Part shown: piece by piece, positions 54,095 to 62,830 of the stretch | Position numbering within the stretch: the first letter of the stretch is position 1 | Layout: every line of letters begins with the position of its first letter | Assembly: GCA_050283925.1 (NCBI GenBank) | Contig: JBNOAI010000003.1 | Coordinates: 124,001-188,000 of the forward strand | From: ZC4RG25 sp023428365 | GTDB taxonomy: Bacteria; Pseudomonadota; Alphaproteobacteria; Rhizobiales; Hyphomicrobiaceae | Reading direction: 5' to 3' | DNA: 64,000 nucleotides | The notes under the pieces: model-generated | What the model was told of the DNA's origin: nothing | The model's database searches: none | What the model saw: only the letters and a program-made list of their open reading frames with translations | Translations under genes and position numbers: made by a program

Positions 54095-54982
54095 TTATTG
54101 TTGTAGTGGTTTCTCGGACAAGTCTGGGTTCACAGCCGGTTCGCGTGGAACGTTCGCATCGCCACGCAACAGCCCCGTCACCGCCTGCCGCACCTCGGCT
54201 TCACTATAGCGGGCGAGGTCCTTGCGATCCGTAAACTGGGAAAGGGGCACCGGCTCACCGATACGGATGCGTACATCGAGCGGGCCGGCCTTCAGAAGTT
54301 CCCAGGCATGGCTTCCCATCTCCATATCGCCGTACCAGCCAACCAGCGGCCTGTCGGCGCGCCTCAGCGGTACACCGTGAAGGTGAGTGTAAACGATCGC
54401 CAGAGTCTGGACGCAGGTGCCGGGATCATCATCAGCGTCCACTCGCGACGGCTTTGCGGCCGCAAACAGCGACGTCTTGAACGGCAGGACGCGGTTGCCG
54501 TCGCTGGATGTGCCCTCCGCAAACAGTACGACCGTGTCGCCCGTACGTAGGCGCTGCGTGATTTCGCCGGCGGTATCGCTCACCGTCGCCCGCTTGTTGC
54601 GATCCACGAACACTGTCCGCTGAAGCCGGGCGAGGGAGGACACGAACGGCCACGTGCCAACCTCTTTCTTTGCCACGAACGACAGCGGCGCGACCGCCGA
54701 CAGGACAGGAATATCAAGCCAGGACGTGTGGTTCGCGATGACCAGGACCGGCGTATCGCTGGCGATCTTGCCTTCGATGTGGAGGCGGATGCCGAGCAAC
54801 CGGCACACCTTGCGATGATACCAATGCGGAAAGCGGCGCGCTGAACGGGGCGATACCTTCAGCAGGAGCGCCTGCACCGGCATCAGCGGACAGGTGAGCG
54901 CCATGAATGCGGACAGCACCGCCGTGGCCCTCAGCGCACCAGGGCGGTGTTTCACTCGCAGTTCGGAAGGACCGGAGGCCAT
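54095..54982 (-). CDS. plsC: 1-acyl-sn-glycerol-3-phosphate acyltransferase
   Basis: This 295-residue membrane-bound acyltransferase makes phosphatidic acid. The catalytic H-x4-D is in NHTSWLD (His 85 from this start), and the second motif is FAEGTSSDGNRVLPFKTSLF. A hydrophobic helix lies about 18-42. I took the ATG at 54982; a TTG four codons earlier is also open. It follows fur by 39 bases on the same strand. Confidence 0.93.
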   Translation of the reverse strand: MASGPSELRVKHRPGALRATAVLSAFMALTCPLMPVQALLLKVSPRSARRFPHWYHRKVCRLLGIRLHIEGKIASDTPVLVIANHTSWLDIPVLSAVAPLSFVAKKEVGTWPFVSSLARLQRTVFVDRNKRATVSDTAGEITQRLRTGDTVVLFAEGTSSDGNRVLPFKTSLFAAAKPSRVDADDDPGTCVQTLAIVYTHLHGVPLRRADRPLVGWYGDMEMGSHAWELLKAGPLDVRIRIGEPVPLSQFTDRKDLARYSEAEVRQAVTGLLRGDANVPREPAVNPDLSEKPLQQ

Positions 54983-55021
54983 GGTCTGGATCAATCCGAT
55001 CTCGATCGCTGCGATCCGGTC

Positions 55022-55492
55022 TCAGGATCTCTTCTGTCGCAACGGCACACCGTGCAGCTCCAGCCGATGCCCGACCAGTTCGAAACCAAGTTCCCGCGCC
55101 ACGCGCTCCTGCAGCTTTTCGATTTCCTCATTGCGGAACTCGATCACTCGCCCGGTTTCGACGTCAATCAGGTGGTCATGATGCTCACGGGTTGCTTCCT
55201 CGTAGCGGCGGCGACCGGCGCCAAACTCGCGACGTTCCAGAATTCCTTTATCCTCGAACAGCTTAAGCGTCCGATAGACGGTCGACATCGAAATCCGCGG
55301 ATCGATGCTATTGGCGCGTCGAAACACCTCGACGACATCCGGGTGGTCTTCCGCGTCGGATAGCACGCGGGCGATGATCCGCCGCTGGCCGGTCATGCGC
55401 AGACCGTGATCCGCACACATCCGCTCGATGCGGCTTTCGCCCGCTTTCGGACTGCCTTTCCGGCGAGCGCTATTTTCATCCTTGCTCGTCAT
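55022..55492 (-). CDS. fur: Fur-family metal regulator (Fur/Mur)
   Basis: This 156-residue winged-helix repressor controls iron or manganese genes. It has the DNA-recognition helix ISMSTVYRTLKLFEDKGIL and the metal-ligand region EHHDHLIDVETGRVIEF. No CxxC structural zinc site is present. In Hyphomicrobiales such proteins commonly act as Mur (manganese), with Irr (29987-30421) taking iron control, so the exact metal is inferred. I took the ATG at 55492. Confidence 0.9.
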   Translation of the reverse strand: MTSKDENSARRKGSPKAGESRIERMCADHGLRMTGQRRIIARVLSDAEDHPDVVEVFRRANSIDPRISMSTVYRTLKLFEDKGILERREFGAGRRRYEEATREHHDHLIDVETGRVIEFRNEEIEKLQERVARELGFELVGHRLELHGVPLRQKRS

Positions 55493-55537
55493 GACGGCAT
55501 ATAATGGCGCTTCGCCCGGTCCGTCCACCCGCGCCGA

Positions 55538-56017
55538 TCACGGGCCAAGACGTTTGACCAGGATAGCTGCATCAATCGGGCTGCCACCGGGTCTTTCGTA
55601 GTAACCGCGACGCACCCCGGCGCGCGTAAAGCCGTGCTTCAGATAGAGCGCCTGAGCGGCAGCATTGTCGGCGGCGACCTCAAGAAACAGGCGCTCCGCT
55701 CCGCCTTGTGCAGCGAGGCGGGATAGCTCGTCGACCAGACGCGCCGCGACACCTTGGCGGCGCCATTCGGCCAGGGTCCCGATGGTCAGGATTTCGGCCT
55801 CGTCCGCCACGACCCGGCCCATCGCAAATCCGACCTTCGTCGCAGCTTCACCCGCTAGTGCCAAGCATGCGACAGACCCAGCCTGCTGCAGCATCGCGGT
55901 CATGCTGGCCTCATCCCACGCGGGATCGAAGATTTGCCGGTGCAGTTCAGCGAGATCAGCGGCCACTTCCGGACCGGCTGAGACAACGACGAGGCTCGGA
56001 TCGGCTGCCTGCGTCAT
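55538..56017 (-). CDS. rimI: Ribosomal-protein-alanine acetyltransferase RimI
   Basis: This 159-residue GNAT acetyltransferase probably acetylates the N-terminus of S18. It carries the acetyl-CoA loop EWRRQGVAARLVDEL and LFLEVAADNAAAQALYLKHGF, then RRGYYERPGG. Its start overlaps the tsaB stop (ATGA), a usual tsaB-rimI coupling. Confidence 0.92.
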   Translation of the reverse strand: MTQAADPSLVVVSAGPEVAADLAELHRQIFDPAWDEASMTAMLQQAGSVACLALAGEAATKVGFAMGRVVADEAEILTIGTLAEWRRQGVAARLVDELSRLAAQGGAERLFLEVAADNAAAQALYLKHGFTRAGVRRGYYERPGGSPIDAAILVKRLGP

Positions 56018-56709
56018 GCGCGTGGCAATGATTTGCCGATCTGCGGCTTTGCATCCGGCGCGCGCAGATAGAGCGGCAGCAAGGGCTTACGCACCTCAAG
56101 TGTCGGAGCCAGAAGCGCCAGCATGCGCGCGTCGGGTTGCAGATCAGGGAGCAGCGCCTCTGCTCGACGGCCGGATCCCTTCAGAACTGCCGCGAGAGCA
56201 GCACCGGCGGACCCGATGCACACGACGTCATCGGGCATATCGGTCGCCGCCTCAGCCGGCGCCATCAATCCGGCCACCGACACCGCATCGCCACTGCGGC
56301 CATCGAACGTCTGGACCCAGGCCTGCCCGGCGCGCCCATCCATACACACGACCAGGTTCCGCTCTCCAAACTCGCCCAGTTCGGCAATCGCTTGATGCGC
56401 CATCACATGCAGGCAGGTCGTCGCGCGGATCGGCAACCCCGTTGCGAGCGCAAACCCGCGCGCGGCCGCGACGCCGACGCGAATGCCGGTGAACGTTCCC
56501 GGACCTTCCGTCACCGCAATGGCATCGAGACTGCCCACGGTTCGGCCGGCTTCGCGAAGCACCTCATCGATCATCGGCATCAGACGCTCGGCGTGACCGG
56601 TCGCCATCCGCTCATGACGCCAGGCGCAGCGCGGTTCGCCCGCCTGCTCGTCTAGCAGGACAGCCGCCGAACAGGCGCCAAGGCACGTATCGAAAGCCAG
56701 GATGTTCAT
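56014..56709 (-). CDS. tsaB: tRNA t6A biosynthesis protein TsaB
   Basis: This 231-residue ASKHA-fold protein is the partner of TsaD in making threonylcarbamoyladenosine at position 37 of tRNAs. It shows NILAFDTCLGACSAAVL, the phosphate-type segment AVTEGPGTFTGIRVGVAAA and LYLRAPDAK at the end. It is divergent from the COG0523 GTPase, 147 bases away. It is the first gene of tsaB-rimI-fur-plsC. Confidence 0.95.
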   Translation of the reverse strand: MNILAFDTCLGACSAAVLLDEQAGEPRCAWRHERMATGHAERLMPMIDEVLREAGRTVGSLDAIAVTEGPGTFTGIRVGVAAARGFALATGLPIRATTCLHVMAHQAIAELGEFGERNLVVCMDGRAGQAWVQTFDGRSGDAVSVAGLMAPAEAATDMPDDVVCIGSAGAALAAVLKGSGRRAEALLPDLQPDARMLALLAPTLEVRKPLLPLYLRAPDAKPQIGKSLPRA

Positions 56710-56813
56710 CGCGTCAGCCTATAGCCGCGATGACCGGGACATTCCAGCGGCCGGACGTAGCAACGCGTGCACCCTGCGTGGATGGTCGCCATGCTCGTGG
56801 TTGATTTAAGAAA

Positions 56814-56828
56814 TGTTATAACATAACA
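56814..56828 (+). promoter_or_regulatory. Zur-type operator upstream of the COG0523 GTPase
   Basis: TGTTATAACATAACA is a 15-base palindrome-like match to the alphaproteobacterial Zur box (TGTTATA-N-TATAACA), with a GAAA extension to the left. It ends 28 bases before the start codon at 56857 and so would block transcription of the GTPase gene when zinc is ample. Confidence 0.7.
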
Positions 56829-56856
56829 ATCATGGAAACGGCACGGAGACACGTTC

Positions 56857-58098
56857 ATGGACGCCCAACTCAGAGATCACCTATCCGGCGCTGCCGGGGC
56901 CAAGGCGGATACCAGGCTGCCGGTCACCGTGCTGTCGGGCTTCCTCGGAGCTGGGAAAACCACGCTGCTCAATCACGTCCTCAACAATCGTCAGGGCCTC
57001 AAGGTCGCGGTGATCGTCAATGACATGAGCGAGGTGAACATCGATGCCGACCTCATCCGCGACAGCGGCGCCAACCTCTCGCGTACCGAAGAAACTCTGG
57101 TCGAGATGTCCAACGGTTGCATCTGCTGCACGCTGCGCGATGACCTGCTGAAGGAAGTCCGACGGCTGGGGGCGGAGAGGCGGTTCGACTACCTGCTGAT
57201 CGAGTCGAGCGGAATATCGGAACCGCTGCCGGTGGCCTCGACGTTCGAGTTTCGTGACGATAGCGGAGAGAGCCTGTCCGATGTCGCCCGGCTGGATACG
57301 ATGGTCACGGTCGTCGATGCCGCCAATCTGCTCAAGGACTATAGCTCGGAAGATTTTCTGGGTGATCGCGGCCAGTCATTGGGTGAGGAGGATGCCCGGT
57401 CGCTCGTCGGACTACTGGTCGAACAGATCGAGTTCGCCGATGTCGTCATCCTCAACAAGATCGACCTCGCTACCCCGGAACAACGCGACGCGGCGCGGTT
57501 GATCATCCGTGCGCTCAACGCCGATGCCCGCCTCATCGAGACAACAGAAGGCCGGGTTCCACTCGATGCGATCCTCGATACCGGATTGTTCAGCTTCGAA
57601 GCTGCACACAAGCATCCGACCTGGTTCAAGGAACTGAACGGCTTCAAGGATCATGTTCCGGAAACGGAAGAGTACGGCATCACGAGCTTTGTCTATCGGG
57701 CCCGCGCGCCGTTCGATCCCGCGAAACTGCACGCCTTCGTCAATAACCCCTGGCCCAATGTGGTGCGCGCCAAGGGCTTCTTCTGGCTCGCCTCACGGCC
57801 ACAGTGGGTGGGGGAGCTCAGTCATGCCGGCGCTCTGATCCAAACCCAGGCGGCCGGATACTGGTGGGCGGCGGTGCCCCAAAAGCATTGGCCCGACGAT
57901 CCGGCCATGGTCGCGCGAATTAAACGCGGATGGCACCCAAGCTGGGGGGATCGCCGCCAGGAGCTGGTTTTTATCGGCAGCACATCGATGGATCAGGACG
58001 GCATGACCGCCAGCCTGAATGCGTGCCTCATGCCGGAGGAGCGCGTAGGCTCGGGGGCACAGTCGAACCTCACGGATCCGTTTCCGCCGTGGTCCTGA
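56857..58098 (+). CDS. COG0523 (CobW/ZigA-type) GTPase, probable zinc metallochaperone
   Basis: This 413-residue G3E-family GTPase has Walker A GFLGAGKT (28-35), the CxCC metal motif C88-C90-C91 in SNGCICCTLRDD and a G4 NKID. The C-terminal CobW domain (from about 265) has TSFVYRARAPFDP and WPNVVRAKGFFWLA. The Zur-like box just upstream and the CxCC motif argue for the ZigA/ZTE group that supplies zinc to apoenzymes under zinc shortage. GGAG lies about eight bases ahead of the ATG. It converges with the nitroreductase. Confidence 0.9.
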   Translation: MDAQLRDHLSGAAGAKADTRLPVTVLSGFLGAGKTTLLNHVLNNRQGLKVAVIVNDMSEVNIDADLIRDSGANLSRTEETLVEMSNGCICCTLRDDLLKEVRRLGAERRFDYLLIESSGISEPLPVASTFEFRDDSGESLSDVARLDTMVTVVDAANLLKDYSSEDFLGDRGQSLGEEDARSLVGLLVEQIEFADVVILNKIDLATPEQRDAARLIIRALNADARLIETTEGRVPLDAILDTGLFSFEAAHKHPTWFKELNGFKDHVPETEEYGITSFVYRARAPFDPAKLHAFVNNPWPNVVRAKGFFWLASRPQWVGELSHAGALIQTQAAGYWWAAVPQKHWPDDPAMVARIKRGWHPSWGDRRQELVFIGSTSMDQDGMTASLNACLMPEERVGSGAQSNLTDPFPPWS

Positions 58099-58113
58099 GC
58101 GCGACCGGACCGC

Positions 58114-58704
58114 CTAGAGGATCTTCGCCATCTCGTCGAAGGTGAAACGGGGCGAGCGCGGGAACAAACCCTTCGGGTCGCCATAACCCAGATTGCAGAG
58201 GAAGTTCGATTTCACATCGGTGCCAGCGAAGAACTCTCGGTCGACACCGGCGTTGCTGAACCCCGACATTGGACCGGCATCGAGGCCGAGCGCACGGGCA
58301 GCGAGGATCAGATAGGCCCCCTGAAGCGACCCGTTACGCAACGCCGTGGTCGCGATATCGGGCTTACCCTTAAACCAGGAGGGTGCGTCCGGCTCGTGTG
58401 GGAACAGCTTGCCCAGATGATCGTAGAATTTGAGATCGTAGGCGATGATGGCCGTGACCGGCGCGGCCATCGTCTTCTTGCGATTGCCGTCCGACAGATG
58501 CGGCTTCAGGCGCTGCTTGGCCTCGGGCGACTTCACGAACACGATCCGCGCGGGGGACGAATTGGCGGTCGTCGGCCCCATTTTCATGAGATCGACCAAC
58601 TCGCGCAGCAGGCTGTCGGGGATTTCGCGAGGTTGGAACGCGTTATGAGTTCGGGCGTCGCGGAAGAGCTGATCGAGCGCGGCAGAGGCCAGCGGGTTGG
58701 ACAT
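58114..58704 (-). CDS. Nitroreductase-family protein (RutE/malonic semialdehyde reductase-like)
   Basis: This 196-residue flavoprotein contains FRDARTHNAFQPREIPDSLL, MGPTTANSSPARIVFV and ALGLDAGPMSGF. This matches the RutE group, which reduces malonic semialdehyde to 3-hydroxypropionate in pyrimidine breakdown, but no other rut genes are near, so a general nitroreductase role is also possible. It shares strand with nfu, 94 bases downstream of that gene's stop. Confidence 0.85.
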   Translation of the reverse strand: MSNPLASAALDQLFRDARTHNAFQPREIPDSLLRELVDLMKMGPTTANSSPARIVFVKSPEAKQRLKPHLSDGNRKKTMAAPVTAIIAYDLKFYDHLGKLFPHEPDAPSWFKGKPDIATTALRNGSLQGAYLILAARALGLDAGPMSGFSNAGVDREFFAGTDVKSNFLCNLGYGDPKGLFPRSPRFTFDEMAKIL

Positions 58705-58798
58705 AACGTGTTGCGAACTCCCGGCCCCGCGACATCTTCAGCGCAGATTGGTGGCTGGATCGGACGTCCGCAAGTCGCGGACGCCCGGGTCGAATTTT

Positions 58799-59353
58799 TC
58801 AGACAGCCTGCACTTCCTGCACGTCGGGGCAGAAGTGCCTCAGCAGGTTCTCGATGCCGTGGCGCAGCGTCGCGGTTGAACTGGGACAGCCCGCGCATGC
58901 ACCGCGCATATGCAGGAACACCACGCCATCCCGGAATCCATGGAAGGTGATATCGCCGCCATCCTGGGCTACGGCCGGGCGCACGCGGGTATCCAGCAGC
59001 TCCTTGATGGTGAGGACGGTCTCCTCATCCTTCGGGTCATAATTACCGCCCGCGACGTCATTCGCGCTCTCGGTCTCGCGTACCGGCGACCCCGACATGA
59101 AATGCTCCATGATCGCCCCGAGAATTGCGGGCTTCACGTGCTGCCACTCGGAGTCATCCTTGGTGACGGAGATGAAATCCGATCCCAGGAAGACGCCCTT
59201 GACGCCATCGACCTCGAACAGCCGCGCGGCAAGCGGGGAATCGCTGGCCTCGTCAGGGGAACGGTAATCGGCCGTCCCGTCTCCCAGAACCGAACGGCCC
59301 GGGATGAACTTCAACGTCGCAGGATTGGGTGTCGGCTCGGTCTGAATGAACAT
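58799..59353 (-). CDS. Nfu-type iron-sulfur scaffold protein
   Basis: This 184-residue protein has the Nfu N-terminal domain (MFIQTEPTPNPATLKFIPG, FFxGSDF-like GVFLGSDFISVTK) and a NifU C-terminal domain with the cluster-binding CxxC, C153-C156 in MRGACAGCPSSTATLRHGIE. It delivers Fe-S clusters to apoproteins. I took the ATG at 59353, with AAGGAG before it. It lies downstream of the universal stress gene. Confidence 0.92.
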   Translation of the reverse strand: MFIQTEPTPNPATLKFIPGRSVLGDGTADYRSPDEASDSPLAARLFEVDGVKGVFLGSDFISVTKDDSEWQHVKPAILGAIMEHFMSGSPVRETESANDVAGGNYDPKDEETVLTIKELLDTRVRPAVAQDGGDITFHGFRDGVVFLHMRGACAGCPSSTATLRHGIENLLRHFCPDVQEVQAV

Positions 59354-59462
59354 GGTTCGCTCCTTAGCGCCCAAGGGGCTTCGCAGACGCTCGCGCCTGC
59401 GGTTTAGAATTATTCTACTATTTAGCTATGGGGCGATCAAAAGTCGAGCCCCTGGCTCGGAA

Positions 59463-59972
59463 TCATGCCAACGCCTGGAGATCTTCCAAGGCTAAATTTC
59501 CCGGCACAATGGTAATCGGGATCGGGAACGATCCGGCGGTTGCACCAGCAGCAAGCGAGGAGACCAGCGGGCCTGGCCCCTTTGTATCCGTCGACGCACC
59601 CAGCGTCAGAACCGCGATATCCTCATCATCATCGATCAACTCGACGATTTTCTCGGCTTTCTTGCCTTCAAGGATCACTTCCTCGGTCGGCACCGACTCG
59701 AAGCCCGCCGTATTCAGCTTGCGCCGGAACATACGGAACAGCGCCTTGGCTTTGGTGGTCTCTTCTTCGAGCTGCACCTGTCGGACGCCGACCCAGTGCT
59801 GATATTCCTGCGGCTCGATGACGTAGAGCAGCAGCACCGAACCCGACGTGTGGGCGACCCGCAAGGCGCTGAAAAAGAGCGCAGCCTCCACCTCCTCGCT
59901 ATCGTCCACGATAACGAGATACTTCCGACGGTGGCCTTCCTCGAAAACGCGGCGCTTTTTGCTCATGGCCAT
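59463..59972 (-). CDS. Universal stress protein (UspA family)
   Basis: This 169-residue single-domain Usp begins with a basic stretch (MAMSKKRRVFEEGHRRKYL), then the strand YLVIVDDSEEVEAAL. The C-terminal stretch GASTDTKGPGPLVSSLAAGATAGSFPIPI holds the region where ATP-binding Usps have G-x2-G-x9-G-S/T; the match is loose, so nucleotide binding is uncertain. It lies between nfu and trpS on the minus strand. Confidence 0.85.
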   Translation of the reverse strand: MAMSKKRRVFEEGHRRKYLVIVDDSEEVEAALFFSALRVAHTSGSVLLLYVIEPQEYQHWVGVRQVQLEEETTKAKALFRMFRRKLNTAGFESVPTEEVILEGKKAEKIVELIDDDEDIAVLTLGASTDTKGPGPLVSSLAAGATAGSFPIPITIVPGNLALEDLQALA

Positions 59973-60088
59973 GTCTCATGCTGTCACGTTGCAGGTATGG
60001 CGGCAATCTCGGTGTTCGCAGCAAGACCGCCCCGTGAGCTATTCCGGTTCAGCAGCCGAGAAAACTCGACAATTGTCTAGTATCACCC

Positions 60089-61147
60089 TCAAGAGCGAAT
60101 GAAGCCCATGATGTCTTTAACCTGATCCATGATCGGCTTGGCGATCGTGCGTGCCCGATCAGCGCCCTCGACGAGAATCTTATCAATCTCGGCGGTATCC
60201 TGCGAGAGGCGACGCATCTCGGCGCCGATTGGGCCGATCTTTTCAACTGCGATTTCACCGAGCGCTTTCTTGAAGGTCGAAAACGGCCCACCGCCAAACT
60301 CGCGCAGCACCGCAGCGCTGTCGATTCCAGCGAGCGCTGCATAGATCCCGACCAGGTTCTCAGCCTCCGGCCGTCCTGCCAACCCAGCTTCTTCGGACGG
60401 AAGCGGTTCCGGGTCGGTTTTGGCTTTCTGAATTTTGCGCGCCACGGTGTCGGCGTCGTCCATCAGATTGATGCGCGAGAGGTCGGACGGATCCGACTTC
60501 GACATCTTCTTGGAGCCATCGCGCAGGCTCATCACGCGCGTCGCCGGTCCCGTGATCACCGGCTCGGGCTGCGGGAAGAATACGCCGTCATCAAACCCGG
60601 CTCGGATGATCGAGTCGCGGAAGTCGTTGTTGAACTTCTGCGCGATATCGCGCGCCAGCTCCAGGTGCTGCTTCTGATCCTCGCCGACCGGCACGTGCGT
60701 CGCGCGATAGGTCAGAATGTCAGCCGCCATCAGATTGGGATAGGCATACAGGCCGACCGACGCATTTTCGCGATCCTTGCCCGCTTTCTCCTTGAACTGC
60801 GTCATGCGGTTCAGCCAGCCCAGCCGCGCGACGCAATTGAATACCCAGGCCAGCTCCGCATGTTCGGAAACCTGCGACTGGTTGAAGATGATGCTCCTCT
60901 TGGGATCGACGCCCGCCGCAATGTAAGCCGCCGTGACCTCACGGATCGCCTGCTTCAACTGGACAGGGCCGCCCCATACATCGACGGACTGCGTGATCGC
61001 GTGCAAATCGACCACACAGTAAATGCACTCGTGGCTGTCCTGCAGCTTGATCCACTGCAGCATGGCGCCGAGATAATTGCCGAGATGCAGCGAGCCTGTC
61101 GGCTGCATGCCTGAAAAGACGCGCGGCGTGATCTTCGTGGGCGTCAT
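60089..61147 (-). CDS. trpS: Tryptophanyl-tRNA synthetase
   Basis: This 352-residue class I synthetase has the HIGH-type motif SLHLGNYLGAM and the KMSKS loop SKKMSKSDPS. DLHAITQ and NQSQVSEHAELAWVF are typical of the family. I took the ATG at 61147 (MTPTKITPR) over one 20 codons upstream. It lies 93 bases downstream of murJ. Confidence 0.95.
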   Translation of the reverse strand: MTPTKITPRVFSGMQPTGSLHLGNYLGAMLQWIKLQDSHECIYCVVDLHAITQSVDVWGGPVQLKQAIREVTAAYIAAGVDPKRSIIFNQSQVSEHAELAWVFNCVARLGWLNRMTQFKEKAGKDRENASVGLYAYPNLMAADILTYRATHVPVGEDQKQHLELARDIAQKFNNDFRDSIIRAGFDDGVFFPQPEPVITGPATRVMSLRDGSKKMSKSDPSDLSRINLMDDADTVARKIQKAKTDPEPLPSEEAGLAGRPEAENLVGIYAALAGIDSAAVLREFGGGPFSTFKKALGEIAVEKIGPIGAEMRRLSQDTAEIDKILVEGADRARTIAKPIMDQVKDIMGFIRS

Positions 61148-61240
61148 GGTTACCCTATGCTCATTGAAATGCCGGCGGTTTATCGCGCGCCAGGGGACTT
61201 GGTGCAAGTTGACAATTGGGTCGGGCGCACCCGCTGCTCG

Positions 61241-62830
61241 TTATACGGGGCCTGCACTGTTCCGCCGGAAGCCGGCCTTCAACCGCTTCAGCGGCATGGC
61301 TCCCGTGAGTTGAACCGCTGCGGCGTAAACCACGAACCCAACAACAACCAGAGCCGTCAGCGCACTGAACCGGATGAAAGCACCGTCCCCGCTAAGCCAT
61401 GGATCGAGAGCATCTGCCGCGAACCACAATGCGATACCCATGATCAGGCTCGACAAAACGATCTTGGGCAGACTGTGCTTCAACGTGCCATCAGCAATGA
61501 AATCACCGCGCCGCGCCAGGGTCGACCACAACAGGCCTGCATTCAGCCAACCGCCGAGAGTCGTTGCGAGCGCGATTCCCAGATGGGGCATCAGTCCAGC
61601 TCTGCGAAACAGGAAAAAGAACGCAATTGATCCCAACGTGTTTGCGGTCAGGCTGATGACCGCGTACCGCATCGGTGTAGCGGTATCTTCCCGCGCGAAG
61701 TAGGCGGGCGAGAACACCTTGATCAGAACGAACGACGGCAGCCCAAGCGCGAAAATGCCGAGCGCCGTTGCCGTTGCATAAGTGTCAGCCGCCGTATAGG
61801 CGCCGCGTTCGAACAGCACGCTGACAATCGGGGATGGCACCACTGCCAACGCGACGGCCGCCGGCAATGTCAGCAGCAGGGCAAATTCCAGCGACCGGTT
61901 CTGGCTGTTCATCACCTCAACACCATTTCCGGCGCGCAGATGACGCGAAATATCAGGAAGCAGCACCACGCCGATGGCAATGCCGACGATCGCCAGCGGC
62001 AATTCATAAACACGATCGGCGTAATAGAGGTGCGATACAGCGCCATCCTGCAGAGATGCGATGACCGTGCCGATCACGATATTGATCTGGGTGATACCGC
62101 CCGCGATCACGCCCGGAATTCCGAGGCGGATGAGATTACGCACATCTGGATTGAGCGTTGGACGGCGCAAGCGCAAGGCAAAGCCGTTCTTGACCGCGCC
62201 GTAGGTGAGCAGCGCCAACTGCAGGACACCTGCCGCCGCAACGCCCCACGCTAGAACGATGCCCGCGTTGGCGTCGCGCCGATAGCCGAGCGCCATCGCC
62301 AACAGGATTGCCGCCGTCAGCGTCAGATTGAGAATGATCGAAACGCTGGAGCTTTCGACGAACTTTCCAAGCGTATTCAGAACACCCGATAGCAGCGCCA
62401 CCAGCGACATGCACAACAGATAGGGAAACGTAATGCGTGTCAGCAGCACCGCGAGATCGTACTTGTCCGGCGTCTCCGCGAAGCCGGGCGCCAGGACATA
62501 CATGAGCCACGGCATGGTGATCTGCGCGATAGCCGTCAGCAGAACCAGCACGAACACGAGCCCGGCCATCGCATCTTCAGCGAAGCGGCGGGCCGAGTCT
62601 GCACCCTCGCCCTCCAGCCGCTTGGCGAACAGCGGCACGAACGCTGCGTTGAAAGCGCCCTCGCCGAACAGCCGACGGAACAGGTTTGGGAATCGAAAAG
62701 CGACGAAAAACGCGTCGGCGACGGCACCCGTACCCAACACCGCGGCGATCAGAATATCGCGCACGAAGCCCAGGACGCGGCTGATCATCGTCAAGCCGCC
62801 GACGGTGGCGAACGACCGATAGAGCTTCAT
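61241..62830 (-). CDS. murJ: Lipid II flippase MurJ
   Basis: This 529-residue protein of about 14 helices (MOP superfamily) is thought to move lipid II to the periplasm. It has FATVGGLTMISRVLGFVRDI with the family's arginine pair, VADAFFVAFRFPNLFRRLF and LLPDISRHLRAG. Its start overlaps the glnD stop (four bases). The order glnD-murJ-trpS is usual in Hyphomicrobiales. Confidence 0.96.
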   Translation of the reverse strand: MKLYRSFATVGGLTMISRVLGFVRDILIAAVLGTGAVADAFFVAFRFPNLFRRLFGEGAFNAAFVPLFAKRLEGEGADSARRFAEDAMAGLVFVLVLLTAIAQITMPWLMYVLAPGFAETPDKYDLAVLLTRITFPYLLCMSLVALLSGVLNTLGKFVESSSVSIILNLTLTAAILLAMALGYRRDANAGIVLAWGVAAAGVLQLALLTYGAVKNGFALRLRRPTLNPDVRNLIRLGIPGVIAGGITQINIVIGTVIASLQDGAVSHLYYADRVYELPLAIVGIAIGVVLLPDISRHLRAGNGVEVMNSQNRSLEFALLLTLPAAVALAVVPSPIVSVLFERGAYTAADTYATATALGIFALGLPSFVLIKVFSPAYFAREDTATPMRYAVISLTANTLGSIAFFFLFRRAGLMPHLGIALATTLGGWLNAGLLWSTLARRGDFIADGTLKHSLPKIVLSSLIMGIALWFAADALDPWLSGDGAFIRFSALTALVVVGFVVYAAAVQLTGAMPLKRLKAGFRRNSAGPV

